A stretch of DNA of 64,000 nucleotides from Bugula neritina (taxonomy: Eukaryota; Bryozoa; Gymnolaemata; Cheilostomatida; Bugulidae), in the NCBI GenBank assembly GCA_964035545.1, contig OZ037766.1, positions 14,931,222-14,995,221 of the forward strand, written 5' to 3'. This document shows, one piece after another, positions 1 through 11,760 of the stretch. Position numbers and translations under genes: made by a program. Within the stretch, counting starts at the first letter, position 1. Each line of letters opens with the position of its first letter. The notes under the pieces were generated by a model. That model worked only from the letters and a program-made list of their open reading frames with translations. It was not told where the DNA came from and did not search any database.

Positions 1-766
1 AAATGTCCATGACCATTTTTGTGGTCCATAAAACATTAAGTAAGTATAAAAATAGTAAATGTTTAATTAATCCAAATAATTATTATAATAGTTGAAAACT
101 CTGCATTTCGAGAGTTTGGAGTTGTCTCTACAATAGTTGTTGGGTATTCATAATAATAATAATAATATTATGCAGATTTCTGGAAAAAGTTGATCGCTAT
201 TACTATCTCTGGCAGTGCTAGGATTGAAAGTACTGCGAATTATTTTTATTGCAATTACTTTCAATAAAATTTACAATTGGTTTAATAATGTAATTTGAAA
301 CTTGACATAAAACCCTTGTTATAATAGCTTCATGCAACAAAAATATGTATAGTATTTTGGTGAAGCAAAATAATATTTTTTTATAATAAGCTGCTCATAA
401 ATTTGTTTTGCTTTACATGTATATATTTTTAAAGATATTTTTTTATCAAAATGTAATACTGAATAAGTTGCTGTTTGAATTGTCTATCAAACCAGTAGAC
501 ATCAACTATTAAATCAATTTGCTGTCAGTTATTTATGATGAAAAACTATTGTATTTTCATCATGACCTTCTCTCAACATTTATATGTCACTACATTGTGT
601 TTGCCTGTTTAATCAGTAAACAATGTATTGATTTTTTGCTGATATTCAACCAATTAATTCGCTTGAGGTAATTATTTATCTATAAGTCTTTGAAAAAAAG
701 AGACAGTAGCCAACGACATGACCTTTTACAGATGCCACTTTTTAACAGTTATAAGGCCGGTACAAA
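1..766. other. AT-rich intergenic DNA, no gene seen
   Basis: No open reading frame with coding character and no recognisable repeat was found. A possible splice donor (GTAAGC) at 767 suggests that the end of this stretch contains the non-coding first exon of the gene whose CDS starts at 1003. No promoter motif could be assigned with confidence. Confidence 0.4.
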
Positions 767-1002
767 GTAAGCATAGCACAGTTTATCAAACAGAAAATTA
801 AAATTTATAAGAACGTAATTGCTGTTATAATAGTTGCTAATATCTATCAATTGAATTGTCAATTTACATAATGTAGTACTAATGAACAAATATAATAATA
901 ATAAATATATGTTCTTATAATCATTGATGCACGTAATTTATATTTGTAGTATGTGAGTTTTCTCCCCTTGAAAAACAGAACTCCAACACATTTCTAACAG
1001 AG

Positions 1003-1575
1003 ATGCCAGAGTTTTACAGTATAGACCCGGAGATGGACAATGTTACAAAAATTTGCATGCCAGCATTTTTACCAACAATTCAGGCAAAAACTCAAACTAA
1101 AGATGCAACTGAAAAGCAGACTTCAATAGTTAAAAAATACTTACGGAAAATTGACCTCACCAGAAACACAACACCGACAACACCATATGCAACACAGTCA
1201 CTCCCACTAGAACTAAATGACAATAGGATGGATCACTTGTTTGAGCTAGAAAAATCTGTTCTTCTACATGAGCCAGTTAGAGCCAAGACACAAAAGTCTC
1301 AGAAACGTAAACCTACCAAGTATAGGAGTAGACATAAACCCACAGGAAACAAGAATAAGCTCATTGGGCGAGTTTATTTGGGAGTAGAAAGAGAGCCATC
1401 TTCCACTGGTTATTCACAGAAACCTAACAACTCCACCAGTTCCACTAGAATGTCATACCATTCGATGACAACCCCTCAGGAAGAGCTCATTACTAATTTC
1501 TCAAGAATTAGCATGAGACATGTGCAAGCTACGATAAATAACAAACGGTTAGCACTGTTACCTAGTATAACATGA
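1003..1575 (+). CDS. Uncharacterised basic 190-aa protein, single coding exon
   Basis: The product is not recognised. The ATG lies 2 bases after a good splice acceptor (tttctaacag, AG ends at 1000), and a donor-like GTAAGC at 767 could define a 5'-UTR intron of about 234 bp. The protein is rich in Lys, Arg, Thr and Ser, with no signal peptide, no membrane segment and no catalytic motif that I can see. A basic stretch (residues about 95-125, KSQKRKPTKYRSRHKP) could bind nucleic acid or act as a nuclear signal, which is inference. A polyadenylation signal AATAAA is at 1782-1787. Length, internal AUG context and the downstream poly(A) signal favour a real gene over chance in this AT-rich setting. 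The next gene (2985) has the same layout and a similarly basic product, so the two could be distant tandem paralogues. Confidence 0.55.
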   Translation: MPEFYSIDPEMDNVTKICMPAFLPTIQAKTQTKDATEKQTSIVKKYLRKIDLTRNTTPTTPYATQSLPLELNDNRMDHLFELEKSVLLHEPVRAKTQKSQKRKPTKYRSRHKPTGNKNKLIGRVYLGVEREPSSTGYSQKPNNSTSSTRMSYHSMTTPQEELITNFSRISMRHVQATINNKRLALLPSIT

Positions 1576-2650
1576 ATGCTAAAGTGACAACGGCTGCATA
1601 TAACTAAAGTTTATCAATAAGTTTCTTGTCAATTTGCTCAATGTTTAGAACTGTTTTATCTTTTATTTTATTGCAATTAAATACTCAAACATGTAGTTGC
1701 TATATCTTCTTATATCATAGAAGATATAATGATTTATAATGTATAAACAATTATAACTTTGCCAATGTTTGCCAGATTTTAAATAAATTGACTGTATAAC
1801 TAATGTATTCCAAACTAATTTCTTTTAACATTTTTTTCATTAGATTTATTTTGAAAAGTTAGATGCCTAACATAATTAGTGAAGTGGTCAGTTTGTGCCT
1901 TTTGCATGCAAGCATAATTGTTATTTTATACATACTTATTATTACGTCAGCATCATTATACTGTATAGTGATGCTATTTTTGTGGTTAGCAAGCAAATAT
2001 AGCCTATATTTGTTAAAACGGGCAGCTTACTTTGTAAATATTTTATAGTTGAACTAACTTTATAGTTTGTTCAAAAAGTGCAAACAATTAATAAAATGAA
2101 TTCATTTTTGATGGACACTTCATTTGCAGCACTATAAAGCTTTTGGTGTAACACAGCAATTAATCCAATGGTACTCAGCTGTAGGTAAATAACATCTAAA
2201 ATGAGGCTAAAACAATATATATGCTAATTTTCCTTTTGAATTCAATATAATCATGTTTAATATAATTGAAAACTTTTGGTGATCGGTGGCTAAAGAAAAC
2301 CTGATTGATCAAATGCCATTCTTAATGAATTAGACAAATACAAAAATCTGTACTGAATTGCTCACGTGTGTATAACAAAACATCAATCGCTGACAATGAA
2401 ATGAGAAAATGTTTAATGCCATTAGGCAACAATTCGTATTTTCTAATTCACAAACTCAATTGTTTCAGTACAAAGAGCTGCCGAGAAATTATATATTTTT
2501 ATGTAACAGTAATGATGTCTGACCTCCTTGCTCAATTTTGATTGGTTCTGACTAACATCAATAGACTGAATAAATGTAACTATAGCCTATACTTCCACTG
2601 CACCTTGCCACTTCATTGTGAAACTACCAGACTCATAATGGGAAAATTAT
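1576..2650. other. Intergenic DNA between two unknown genes
   Basis: This stretch contains AATAAA signals at 1782-1787 and 2090-2095 that could end the upstream transcript. A 61-codon hydrophobic reading frame at 1863-2048 has no supporting signal and is probably chance. Nothing else was recognised. Confidence 0.4.
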
Positions 2651-2984
2651 CCAGCTAACCACAAGTTACAGTGAGTACGCATGCAGGATTAGTTTCAAAA
2701 TTACTCCTAATTTTTATTTTATAACAAAACTTATCACAAACCAGTTGATTCACCTGATATATTATAGTGCTACATGATTTTTTAAAAAAAAGGGTATATA
2801 TATTTTTGTTTGAAGAGTATCTAGTGCCTTACATTTACATGTTTTACAAGCAATGTTTTGGAATGACAAAACTAATCATGTAATTTGGATAACTTACTCT
2901 TATGAAGTTGCTTTGTGCAATGTACACAGAAGTTGAAGTAAGTTATATTATGTTATTTCAGACATAGGAATGTAAGTATCAGTC

Positions 2985-3917
2985 ATGTTTACGATAGCCA
3001 ACCAGACTGGCGTAACTCTGCCTCAGCTGTTTGCTCCTAAGGCTGAGCCTGCTGACACAGATGGCATTTCTCTTGCTGGATCCAAAACACAACAAGTACA
3101 AACTTTCAACAGCAACCGCAATGTTACATTACCTCACATATCTCAAAGGTCTAACAGGCCAGCACCAAAGATGGTTCACCAAGTGGCTGTAAACACCGAC
3201 CAGTCATCTATGTTAGAAGCTTTAGAGATCTACAAAAAGTCTCGTTTGACACATAGTCCTGATATAAAAGAAGTTCGATCTACAATATTCCAAACTGTTC
3301 CTTGCCCTACTCCAATCGAAGAGTGTCAAACAATCACACCTCCTCCAAATCCAATGCAAATAAATGTACAAAGGTACATTGGTCCGAAAAAGATTGTGCG
3401 AAAAAGCAGTGTAGAGAAAATTCTAAATGTTGTACAGCAGCCAACATTCAGCAAGCAACTTCCGGTCTCCACCACTCTTCAACGACGTCTGGAAAAGCTA
3501 GCAAAGCATAAGTCTATAACAACCAAGAAACAGCAGCAATCTGTAAAACTATCAATTCGAGCAGACGTTGACCCTAAAATGTCTGTAAAGAATGGAAATA
3601 TTTCTCTACCAGTACTGAAAGGAGAACGAACAACGAATCATATGCACTACAGCTTCAAGTCAACTCTGCTACCAAAGATTAAAGACAACCCACGAAAGGC
3701 AGCTTTATCGTATCAGTTGCTAGAAATTCCTGTAAGAGTTACAAAACCAGAGAGACGTCGGATTATGTTTACTCATACTCACTATGACGCATATCAACAC
3801 ACCAAGTTTGACCCTCCAATCAGCAAGAAGCTGTCCATAGTTGGAGGACCAGAGTCTAAGCTGGACACTAGTGTCTGGGACTATAACAAGTTTTTATACT
3901 TGAATGTGAAAATATAG
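2985..3917 (+). CDS. Uncharacterised basic 310-aa protein, single coding exon
   Basis: The family is not recognised. The coding frame is uninterrupted for 310 codons, long for this AT-rich DNA, and codon use looks coding. A 5'-UTR intron is likely: donor GTGAGT at 2671, acceptor tgttatttcag ending at 2961, ATG 23 bases later. The protein has no signal peptide or membrane span. It is rich in Lys, Arg, Gln, Ser and Pro and has repeated short Leu-Pro motifs (LPQL, LPHI, LPVS, LPVL, LLPK), which suggests a mostly disordered binding or scaffold protein. The C-terminal third is the most ordered-looking part (aromatic residues around HTHYDAYQH and WDYNKFLYL). Its size, single coding exon and position resemble the 190-aa gene just upstream, but direct similarity is weak by eye. 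Confidence 0.65.
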   Translation: MFTIANQTGVTLPQLFAPKAEPADTDGISLAGSKTQQVQTFNSNRNVTLPHISQRSNRPAPKMVHQVAVNTDQSSMLEALEIYKKSRLTHSPDIKEVRSTIFQTVPCPTPIEECQTITPPPNPMQINVQRYIGPKKIVRKSSVEKILNVVQQPTFSKQLPVSTTLQRRLEKLAKHKSITTKKQQQSVKLSIRADVDPKMSVKNGNISLPVLKGERTTNHMHYSFKSTLLPKIKDNPRKAALSYQLLEIPVRVTKPERRRIMFTHTHYDAYQHTKFDPPISKKLSIVGGPESKLDTSVWDYNKFLYLNVKI

Positions 3918-5395
3918 CTTCATCTTTATAGCCATGAGCTAACAACGGGTTTATCATGTTCCTCTTCCTCGATGTATTTCAGTGAGCATGAAGCATTCTG
4001 TTGCCATTTGTGTTATTATGGTCTATATTATTAGATTCATGATCAGATTCTATATAGTCCCTATGTCAACAACAGATAATATGTTTATATTTTTTTACAG
4101 TTTAGTCAAATATTCAAGCTTCTGCAGGTCATAATACCAAATCTAATTTACCTGTATTATAGTCACAAAATATAGAAAATTATACGAGCATATGATTTCA
4201 GAAAGCTGGTTGAACTCTACGTTTTGCACACTGGTTGGATATTGCATACAGAATAATATAAAAAGAGCAGTGTTTTATGTTTCCATGTTTCATATAATGG
4301 GTGTCAAGTTCTTATACACTAAGGCTGCTGTTTAAAAGGGAATATAATGTTAGTATACTAAATACTGAGTATTTGTTACTGTATAGAGTGTATGATACTT
4401 GAAACAACAGTCTATGAAATGCCAATTTAAAGTGAGTAACCCAATACTGATAACACTTTCTTCACTAATATCTTAAATACAATATTTATAATTATTGAAC
4501 TATGAAAGCCTATACAAATAGCAGTGCCATTATTACTCTATTCACAGCTCAATACAGCACATTATCAAGAGAGAGACTATAGTAGTTCAAACAGACGAAC
4601 AAAAAACTTATATGTTTTACAATTTAAATATATTATATGACTATAGAAACTATAATCACATTATATTCTAAATAATTGCTTTCCATATGCAGGTTTTTGT
4701 CTGCAACTATTAGTGAACCGGATGTTATTTCACACAAAGCTCATTTGTGTGGCCGACATGTGTTTTAACAGCAAAAACATAAAGTATAATCTCTATAAAT
4801 CTTCAACATACAGAATGTATTGCATAAGCAAGTATTGCTATTCTAAATTATTTTATTACAATTATTGTTGATTGATGATTACATAAAACATCTTAAAACA
4901 GCAGACAGGATTTGAGAGAACTGCATCAACAGGATAATACCATACTAGATGCACTATGACTAAAACTATTTGCTAGTCCAAGTTTGAAAAGAGTCAAGAC
5001 TACATTACATGAGCAACACTCTGCAGATGGTGAAGCAGTTGATGAGTCTATAGTTTGCCTAATTTGAATACCAAATAGAAGACAAACAGTTTCAAGGTTT
5101 ACATAATCATATAATCAGATTTAAAATGATAAGTATGAAATAGTATATAAAGCAGAATGTACAGAACAAATGTTACACTGTACACACACAGGCACAATAT
5201 TCATGCTGTACAGACTTATGATCATTACCAAAAAGATTAATTGATAATAAAGATAATGAAATTTCATTTTAAATATAATTTTATTAGGAGCATTCAAAAG
5301 CCAAATCAAATCTAAAGTTTTTTCTATAGAATAAGAAACAATATTATATCTTGTATAGATATAAGACTTGTAACTGATAGTGTAGCAAACTGACA
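3918..5395. other. Intergenic DNA between convergent genes
   Basis: This is the 3' flank shared by the plus-strand 310-aa gene and the minus-strand thioesterase gene. Only short chance frames are seen (for example minus 5121-5396). TTTATT at 5396-5401 reads AATAAA on the minus strand, 14 bases past the thioesterase stop codon, and may be its poly(A) signal. Confidence 0.4.
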
Positions 5396-5414
5396 TTTAT
5401 TTGTGGTTTATTAT

Positions 5415-7197
5415 TTATTCTCCAATAACTGGAGGGTCTTTAGACACAAACTTAGTGTGTTTGCCCTGAGCAATGAGTTTTCCTTTGGAATCTGTGACAT
5501 CAACAGTAAGGAAGGACAAGTTTTTACCAATTTTTGAAGCTTTTGCATCTATCGTAATTTCTTCACCTAATGGAGCGCCTCTTAAATATCTACATCATAT
5601 AGGTAACTGATGAAATGAGAGCAACAGCAGTGGTTCAGAGTTGCACTAATCAACATTAGTCATCTACAAAATGCAAAGCCAGCTAATTTTTGCTTTGATA
5701 GATTAAAATTGAACCATTTGCATAGTCAAATACACACACCTTTGGTGTGTTTGTTTCTAATTAGTATAAAATATGCAGCAACCTTCTGTACAAATACCTT
5801 GATTTATAAGAAATAGTTTATGTAGTATAAATTATTTAATGCTAAAACCTATAGAACGGAAATGCGAATTATATTTAAAATATATTGAAGATTAGAGACA
5901 GGCTAAATTACAGAGACTTCCACAATGAAAAGAATAAATATAGACAAGATTCTATATAGCTATCTATGCCAGAACTTACGAGACGGAGAGGTCTACACTT
6001 ACACCAGGAAGATATGGTTCGGTGCAGACTAAGGCCATTGTAGATACACTGTCAACAAGGGTGGCAGTCATACCGCCGTGTAAAGTCTTCATTTTGTTCA
6101 CATGGTGCTCCTCTACAACCATCTTACACTTGCATGTACCTTCACCTGCTGATATCAGTTCAGCCTAAAATATGAGAAGATTAGAGATGGCTAATTAAAT
6201 GTAACAACAAAGTGTATTTAGAGATTCTCAAACACTCCAATTTAAATTTTCACAAATTACGTGAACTGTACGTTTTGGTAAAACATTTATTTTTCCTTCT
6301 GAAAGGTGTTTGTCATGAAGAACTGATGAGAGGACAAATCCCAAAACAGTTATAATTGTATGCAGTTGATATACTATTACTTAGAGCTCTGTCGAAATTC
6401 AATACTTCTACTATTCATTCAAACGTTGACATAGACTTATTAAAAATTGTCAAGTTGTTGCAAACACTAAAACAAATAATTACACAAATAAGAACCAGTC
6501 CATGCTGTTAATATAAAAAATCTACTCCTTACACTATTATTGTGCCAGCATTTTTGTTATGGTTTGTTAAAAATATATCAGTAACGCTTTGATGCTTATA
6601 TAACACCATGAAAATGTTATAAATATTATAAAATATTTTACTGAACAAGTCATAGTTGACACCCAAGTCAACCAAAAGTATGCTGAAACAACATTCATAG
6701 CATTTAACTACTTTAAATTGAAATATTTTCTATTCGTATACATAAATACAATAATAAAAAATACAAAACTCAGTGATGTAGTCACAACTAAAACAAGCTG
6801 ACTTGGTTTGAATAGTGCTTAGCAAAAGCCGTTGAATAAATAAACTTTCAAAATTAAATTATATGGTTCGAAATATGAATATTTTCAATTTTAGAAGCTT
6901 GCATCAAATGAATCAAAACTTTCAAGTTTATAAACTGAACAGGTCAAGTCACACCAGCTATTTAAGTCAATTAACTGAGTCATAGAATCTTAAGTGTTGA
7001 GGTGAATTATACACATCTTTGGGAGTGAGGTAATGTACATTTATAATATATATTACTATCTAAAAGATTCTTGCTACGCTAACTGAACTTTTCAAATTTT
7101 TCAAAACCGAGCTTACATTTTTGAATACTGAATCAAACCCTTTTCCTCTTTTCAAGAACTCCCAAGCTTGTCTAATATTCTTGGATACTTGTGCCAT
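5415..7197 (-). CDS. ACOT13: Acyl-CoA thioesterase 13 (THEM2), complete, 3 coding exons
   Basis: This is a hotdog-fold enzyme that hydrolyses medium and long fatty acyl-CoAs to free fatty acid plus CoA. In mammals it is a cytosolic and mitochondria-associated tetramer. The coding exons on the minus strand are 7197-7117 (27 codons, phase 0), 6164-5980 (185 nt) and 5589-5415 (175 nt, stop TAA). All junctions are GT-AG and in phase, giving 146 aa against about 140 in vertebrates. Exon 1 begins MAQVSKNIRQAWEFLKRG. Exon 2 carries the family signature with N50, the HGG motif at 56-58 (G57) and D65, then GVSVD with S83. These match the positions of the known active-site residues of human ACOT13 (Asn50, Gly57, Asp65, Ser83). 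The final strand region reads KLIAQGKHTKF. No targeting peptide is evident. The ATG is the only one in frame at the N terminus, and the length matches the family, so the start is secure. Confidence 0.96.
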
Positions 7198-7740
7198 TAT
7201 CTGTTGAACTACAACTAAATTGTATGAGAATGTGTTTATACATTGGAATTATGGAATAGAATGTAAAACAAACTTCACTCAGAATCACACTTCAGCCTAG
7301 AAACACAAAATATAATAACTCTGAAATTTGACATCTTATTGTTATATACAAAAAATTGCAAACAGTAGCTTTTTCAATTGAAGTATTTCATTTTATTTAT
7401 TTATTATATGATAAAAATTTATGAAACATATTTCTATTGCAAGACAATCCTCTCGCCTGTGGTGAAAGTCAAAGAAAAGCAATCAAATTGATTAACTCTA
7501 TCAGCAGAAAATTATTAACTTATTATTTTAAGCAAAAAATCATCATAAAACTTGAATTATGGCAGTGAAATATAAATATCATGTAACCATGTCTATTCCA
7601 AACGCTGATTAACATTTATAATAATTGCACATGTGAACCTTAAATAAATAGTAATATGGCTAGAAGTTTAAAGAATATAACAACGAATTACCTGTATGGA
7701 TAAGTATTTTAAAATATAGAAACACATTTTAAATAGCATG
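7198..7740. other. 5' flank of the thioesterase gene
   Basis: This AT-rich flank should include the minus-strand promoter of the ACOT13-like gene. No convincing TATA box, CpG-rich segment or further exon was identified. Confidence 0.3.
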
Positions 7741-7746
7741 TTTAAT

Positions 7747-7914
7747 GTGTACTGTGCAGTGCACATTGTACATGGTGTACCACACAATATGCACTGTGAA
7801 ATGCATACTGTGCAATGTTTACTGTGCAATATGTGTTGTGCATTGTGTATTTCGCAGTGTGTACTGTGCAGTGTGTACTGTGCAGGGTGTACTGTGCAGT
7901 GTGTACTGTGCAGT
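7747..7914. repeat. 14-bp minisatellite, about 12 units
   Basis: This is a tandem array with consensus GTGTACTGTGCAGT. Twelve consecutive 14-bp units can be laid out without gaps. The 3' four units (7859-7914) are nearly identical, while the 5' units have drifted. The unit is partly self-complementary (TGTGCAGTGCACA across a junction), which is why both strands show apparent reading frames rich in Cys, Val and His. These frames are repeat artefacts. Confidence 0.85.
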
Positions 7915-8434
7915 GTGCGCTGCAACTAAATTTCCCACACATAATCTTAGTTTGAGTTAACTGCTGCTATACTAATACTATCTACTACCATTTCAGTTTA
8001 AAGAATGTTTTTGCATGACTTTGGCATAGCGCATCAAATGTAGCTTGTCAAATATTATTGAGCAACAACTCTAGCGTATGTTTATAGGTATACTACATTG
8101 CCAATAATAAAATCTGATATCTTAGGCCGTATAATTTACTCAATATTGATAAAGTTGGCTACTTTTTGTAGACTAGTATTAAAAGCTTGTCGGCAAGTGA
8201 CATTGGAGAAAATCAGTGGACAGTAGTTATCAAGAGAAAATCAAATATACGGCATGAGGGTATAAGTCAGTCTGGAGTAAGTGGACACAAAAGGCAAAGC
8301 CAATAAATAATAACGTTTATCAGTATCATTCTGATAGCTAAGAATAATAATTAAAATCATTTACATAACAGTTTTATATATTACGGTTTATTCATCAACA
8401 TTATTTATTTCATATACCTACTGATCCTCTAACT

Positions 8435-8755
8435 CAGGGCTGTCCAACAGGTGGCCCCAGCCTATATTTATGTGGCCCTTAAAAGCATAAAGCTAAAATT
8501 AGGCTTCACACATATACATAAATTAGAGTGAAAAACCACCTTTTAAATGTCTTATCTCTACACATGCTACAAAACATGCAGCCTGTAGTAAAAATTGGGA
8601 CTTAATTGCATAATGTTTCATGAGAATTTGGAATAAAATGATTTGAAAAATACTGATGCTGTGGGCTCCAGCTAAAACTAAAGTTTACAATGTGGCCCTC
8701 GTCATGGAATATTCCCTTTCAGTGGCCCGCGGTCTTAAAAGGTTACACACCCCAG
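8435..8755. mobile_element. Non-autonomous hAT-type MITE (321 bp) with 8-bp target duplication
   Basis: The element starts CAGGGCTGTCCAAC and ends GTTACACACCCCAG, so the terminal inverted repeats are short and imperfect (CAGGGCTG versus CTGGGGTG when inverted). It is flanked on both sides by the identical 8-mer CTCTAACT (8427-8434 and 8756-8763). An 8-bp duplication and CAGGG-type ends are hallmarks of the hAT superfamily. It has no transposase coding capacity. A second, collinear copy lies in opposite orientation at 36294-36637. The mobilising autonomous element is not in this window. Confidence 0.88.
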
Positions 8756-8989
8756 CTCTAACTCTTATACTTACAAATTACAAACTATTAGTATTAAAGT
8801 TAAACTGCAAAATCGAGCAGCATAACTATTACTATAAGCATGATTATAATATTACTCAAATAAAAGAGTATAGTAATACATAATATTAATATAGTATAAA
8901 AACACATAATATTATTATACTTAAATAGTGACCTAGCAGTAACTTGCACATTTGGCTCAAGTAAAAGTTGTTATCAACAATAATTAATT

Positions 8990-9290
8990 CATTAGAAAAT
9001 TTATAATTACATAATATAATATCTATTAGTAATACTAATACTTATAGTTATACCAATAGTATTACTGTAATACTAATAGTATTAGCATTACTATTAGTAT
9101 TACCATTAGTAATAGTATTACTGTAATATTATTATTAATGGTAATACCAATAGTAATGCTATTACTATTAGTATGACTAGTTACTATTACTAGTATAGTA
9201 CTAGCATTAGTAGTACTACTACTAGAAGTATAAGTTTTCAAGTATAATTCAAAGTATAGCTATTAGTGTTATAATATTTATTAGTAATAA
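8990..9290. repeat. Mixed-orientation period-6 microsatellite cluster 1a
   Basis: The tract consists of hexamers of the type AATAGT, ACTAAT and TATTAC in both orientations, so that AGT-type and ACT-type units alternate. The strand is locally its own near reverse complement. It ends where the 604-bp inverted-repeat element begins. Confidence 0.75.
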
Positions 9291-9295
9291 TATTA

Positions 9296-9899
<604 letters not shown>

Positions 9900-9989
9900 T
9901 AGTATAAGTATTACATTTAGTTTTACTGTAAGATAAGTCAAGCGCATTACTATAACTATTACCGTATTACATTTTGAGTTAGTTTTACT

Positions 9990-10690
9990 ATTGTCTACGA
10001 ATCCTCTACTACTACATGACTAATAAGACTAATAGTAAGATTAAGTGTACTACATTTAGTTTTACTATTCATACTGATATTGGTTTTGCCTATGAGTCTT
10101 TTATTCCTAATAGTACCACTACCACTAGCACTAGTATTAGTATTACTACTAGTCTTATAACTGGTACTACGACCGGTACTACTATTAGCAGTATTAGTAC
10201 TACTACCAGTACTACTACTGGTAGTAGTACTACTACCGGTAGTAGTACCTGTACTATTACCTGTAGTAGTAGTAGCAGCAGTACCAGCAGCAGTAGTAGC
10301 AGCAGTAGTATTAGAAGTACCACTTCCAGTACTAGTAAAGTAGTACTAGGTCTAATCTACTCATACTGGTACTCATTCTATCATACTGATACTGTCAGTG
10401 TTTAGTGAGTACCTGTACAGGACCAGGTACTACTAGTATAACTATAAGTATAAGTAATATAAGTATAACATTATGATAATCATAATTAGTATTAACTATA
10501 ATATTAACTAATACTTATACTATAAGTATAACTAGAATAAACTACCAGTACCGGTACCAGTACTAGTAGTAGTAGCCGTAGTACTACTACTACTACTAGT
10601 AGTAGTGTAGTAGTACTAGTAGTACCGATAATATTAGTCATTACTATTAGTATTACTATTAGACTTACTCTTAGTGTCACTACTACTAGT
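9990..10690. repeat. Mixed triplet/hexamer microsatellite cluster 1b (TAGTAG/ACTACT)
   Basis: These are runs of TAGTAG, ACTACT, AGCAGT and GGTACT triplets that switch strand sense several times, with many ACTAGT and AGTACT palindromes (for example 10100-10340 and 10530-10640). The apparent Ser/Thr-rich frame at 10016-10405 and the Leu/Val-rich minus frames are repeat translations, not genes. Confidence 0.8.
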
Positions 10691-10942
10691 CTAGCAAGAT
10701 TATATGCAAAACAATTACCAATTACATAATACATAAAATATAAATTATTATATCTATTATGGTATTTGTAATAATTGACTAACAACTATAGTTTTATGTT
10801 GATGATCTTAACAAGATTATTATTATTAATAATATTGTTGCAAAAGTTGGCCTTGCTCTTAGTATAGTAAACCGATGGCTTATAAAAACAATATTGAACA
10901 AATTTAACCAACCTCTAAGGCTAAGCTGCAACATCGCTAAGA

Positions 10943-11137
10943 TTACTTTGCTGAAATCATTTTATAAGCAGCTTCAAGTTGGGGGTGACTGAGTGCAATA
11001 GTGTGAAATTCTCTGGTTTTAAGGTTATCGGTTATAAGTTCGAACATAAACCCCAACTCCAAACTCGAGAATCTCAAATTGCTGCACTCAGTCACTCCCA
11101 ACTTTGTGCTGCTTCTAATGATGTTCAACAAGTTAAC
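10943..11137. mobile_element. Foldback (near-palindromic) element, about 190 bp
   Basis: The sequence is a long inverted repeat centred on TTCGAA at about 11039-11044. Arms of about 75 bp match well (10966-11040 against 11041-11114, sharing GTGACTGAGTGCA and AAGCAGC), with weaker similarity extending to about 10943 and 11137. The central part GGTTATAAGTTCGAACAT is itself palindromic. Because of the symmetry the two strands encode nearly the same short peptide. It is most like a foldback MITE, but no target duplication was identified. Confidence 0.75.
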
Positions 11138-11329
11138 CCGCGCTTTCATTTCACATGCTCCAGCCTGAGCCTCTCGGATGTAACTTCAACTTCAACCTAG
11201 GCTGTTTAGAAACTTAAGAGTTAGACTATTATTGTTACAGTTACTATAAATGTGACTGTGAGTGTATCACAGTATGAGCTTGAGTATCAGTATGAGTATG
11301 TTTATGAGATTGAGAAGAAGTGTTACAAT

Positions 11330-11760
11330 TACGGATTACTAATAGTAATAGTAATACTAATACTTATACTAATAGTAATACTAATAGTTATAGTAATAGT
11401 ATAGACTTCGGATGATTCTCCGTTATCGCGATACTATAACTATTACTATTGTCTATTACTATTAGTATTACTATTAGTAATTGTAAATTATAATTAGTAT
11501 TACTTGAAGTTGATATGCTTAGGCTTAGCCTAACCAGTACCATTTAACCACTATTATTATGACAGTGAGTGTGACTATCAACTTCAAGTATTACTCTATT
11601 AGTATTAGTCTATAACTATTAGTATTACTGTATGACTATCACTATGACTATGGTCTGAGTATGACTATCAGTATCACTATGAGTATAACTATACTCTATA
11701 GACAGTATTAGTATACTATAAGTATAAGTATAGTCATAATTTAAATTATAATACATTTAG
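11330..11760. repeat. Mixed-orientation period-6 microsatellite cluster 1c
   Basis: Dense AATAGT, AATACT, TATTAC and TAGTAT hexamers occur in alternating sense (for example 11338-11402 and 11430-11490). They grade into GAGTAT/CAGTAT units at about 11630-11700. The tract shares unit composition with 8990-9290, 51640-52460 and 53700-53890. Confidence 0.75.

Noticed and set aside
1863-2048. 61-codon strongly hydrophobic ORF
   Set aside because: Ile/Leu/Tyr-rich frames are common in AT-rich DNA; it lacks support from splice sites or conservation and overlaps the probable 3' flank of the 190-aa gene.
7668-7960. Cys/His/Val-rich ORFs on both strands, zinc-finger-like at first sight
   Set aside because: They are translations of the 14-bp minisatellite; the Cys spacing follows the repeat, not a finger motif.
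10016-10785. Ser/Thr-rich and Leu/Val-rich ORFs
   Set aside because: They are translations of TAGTAG/ACTACT microsatellite in both senses.
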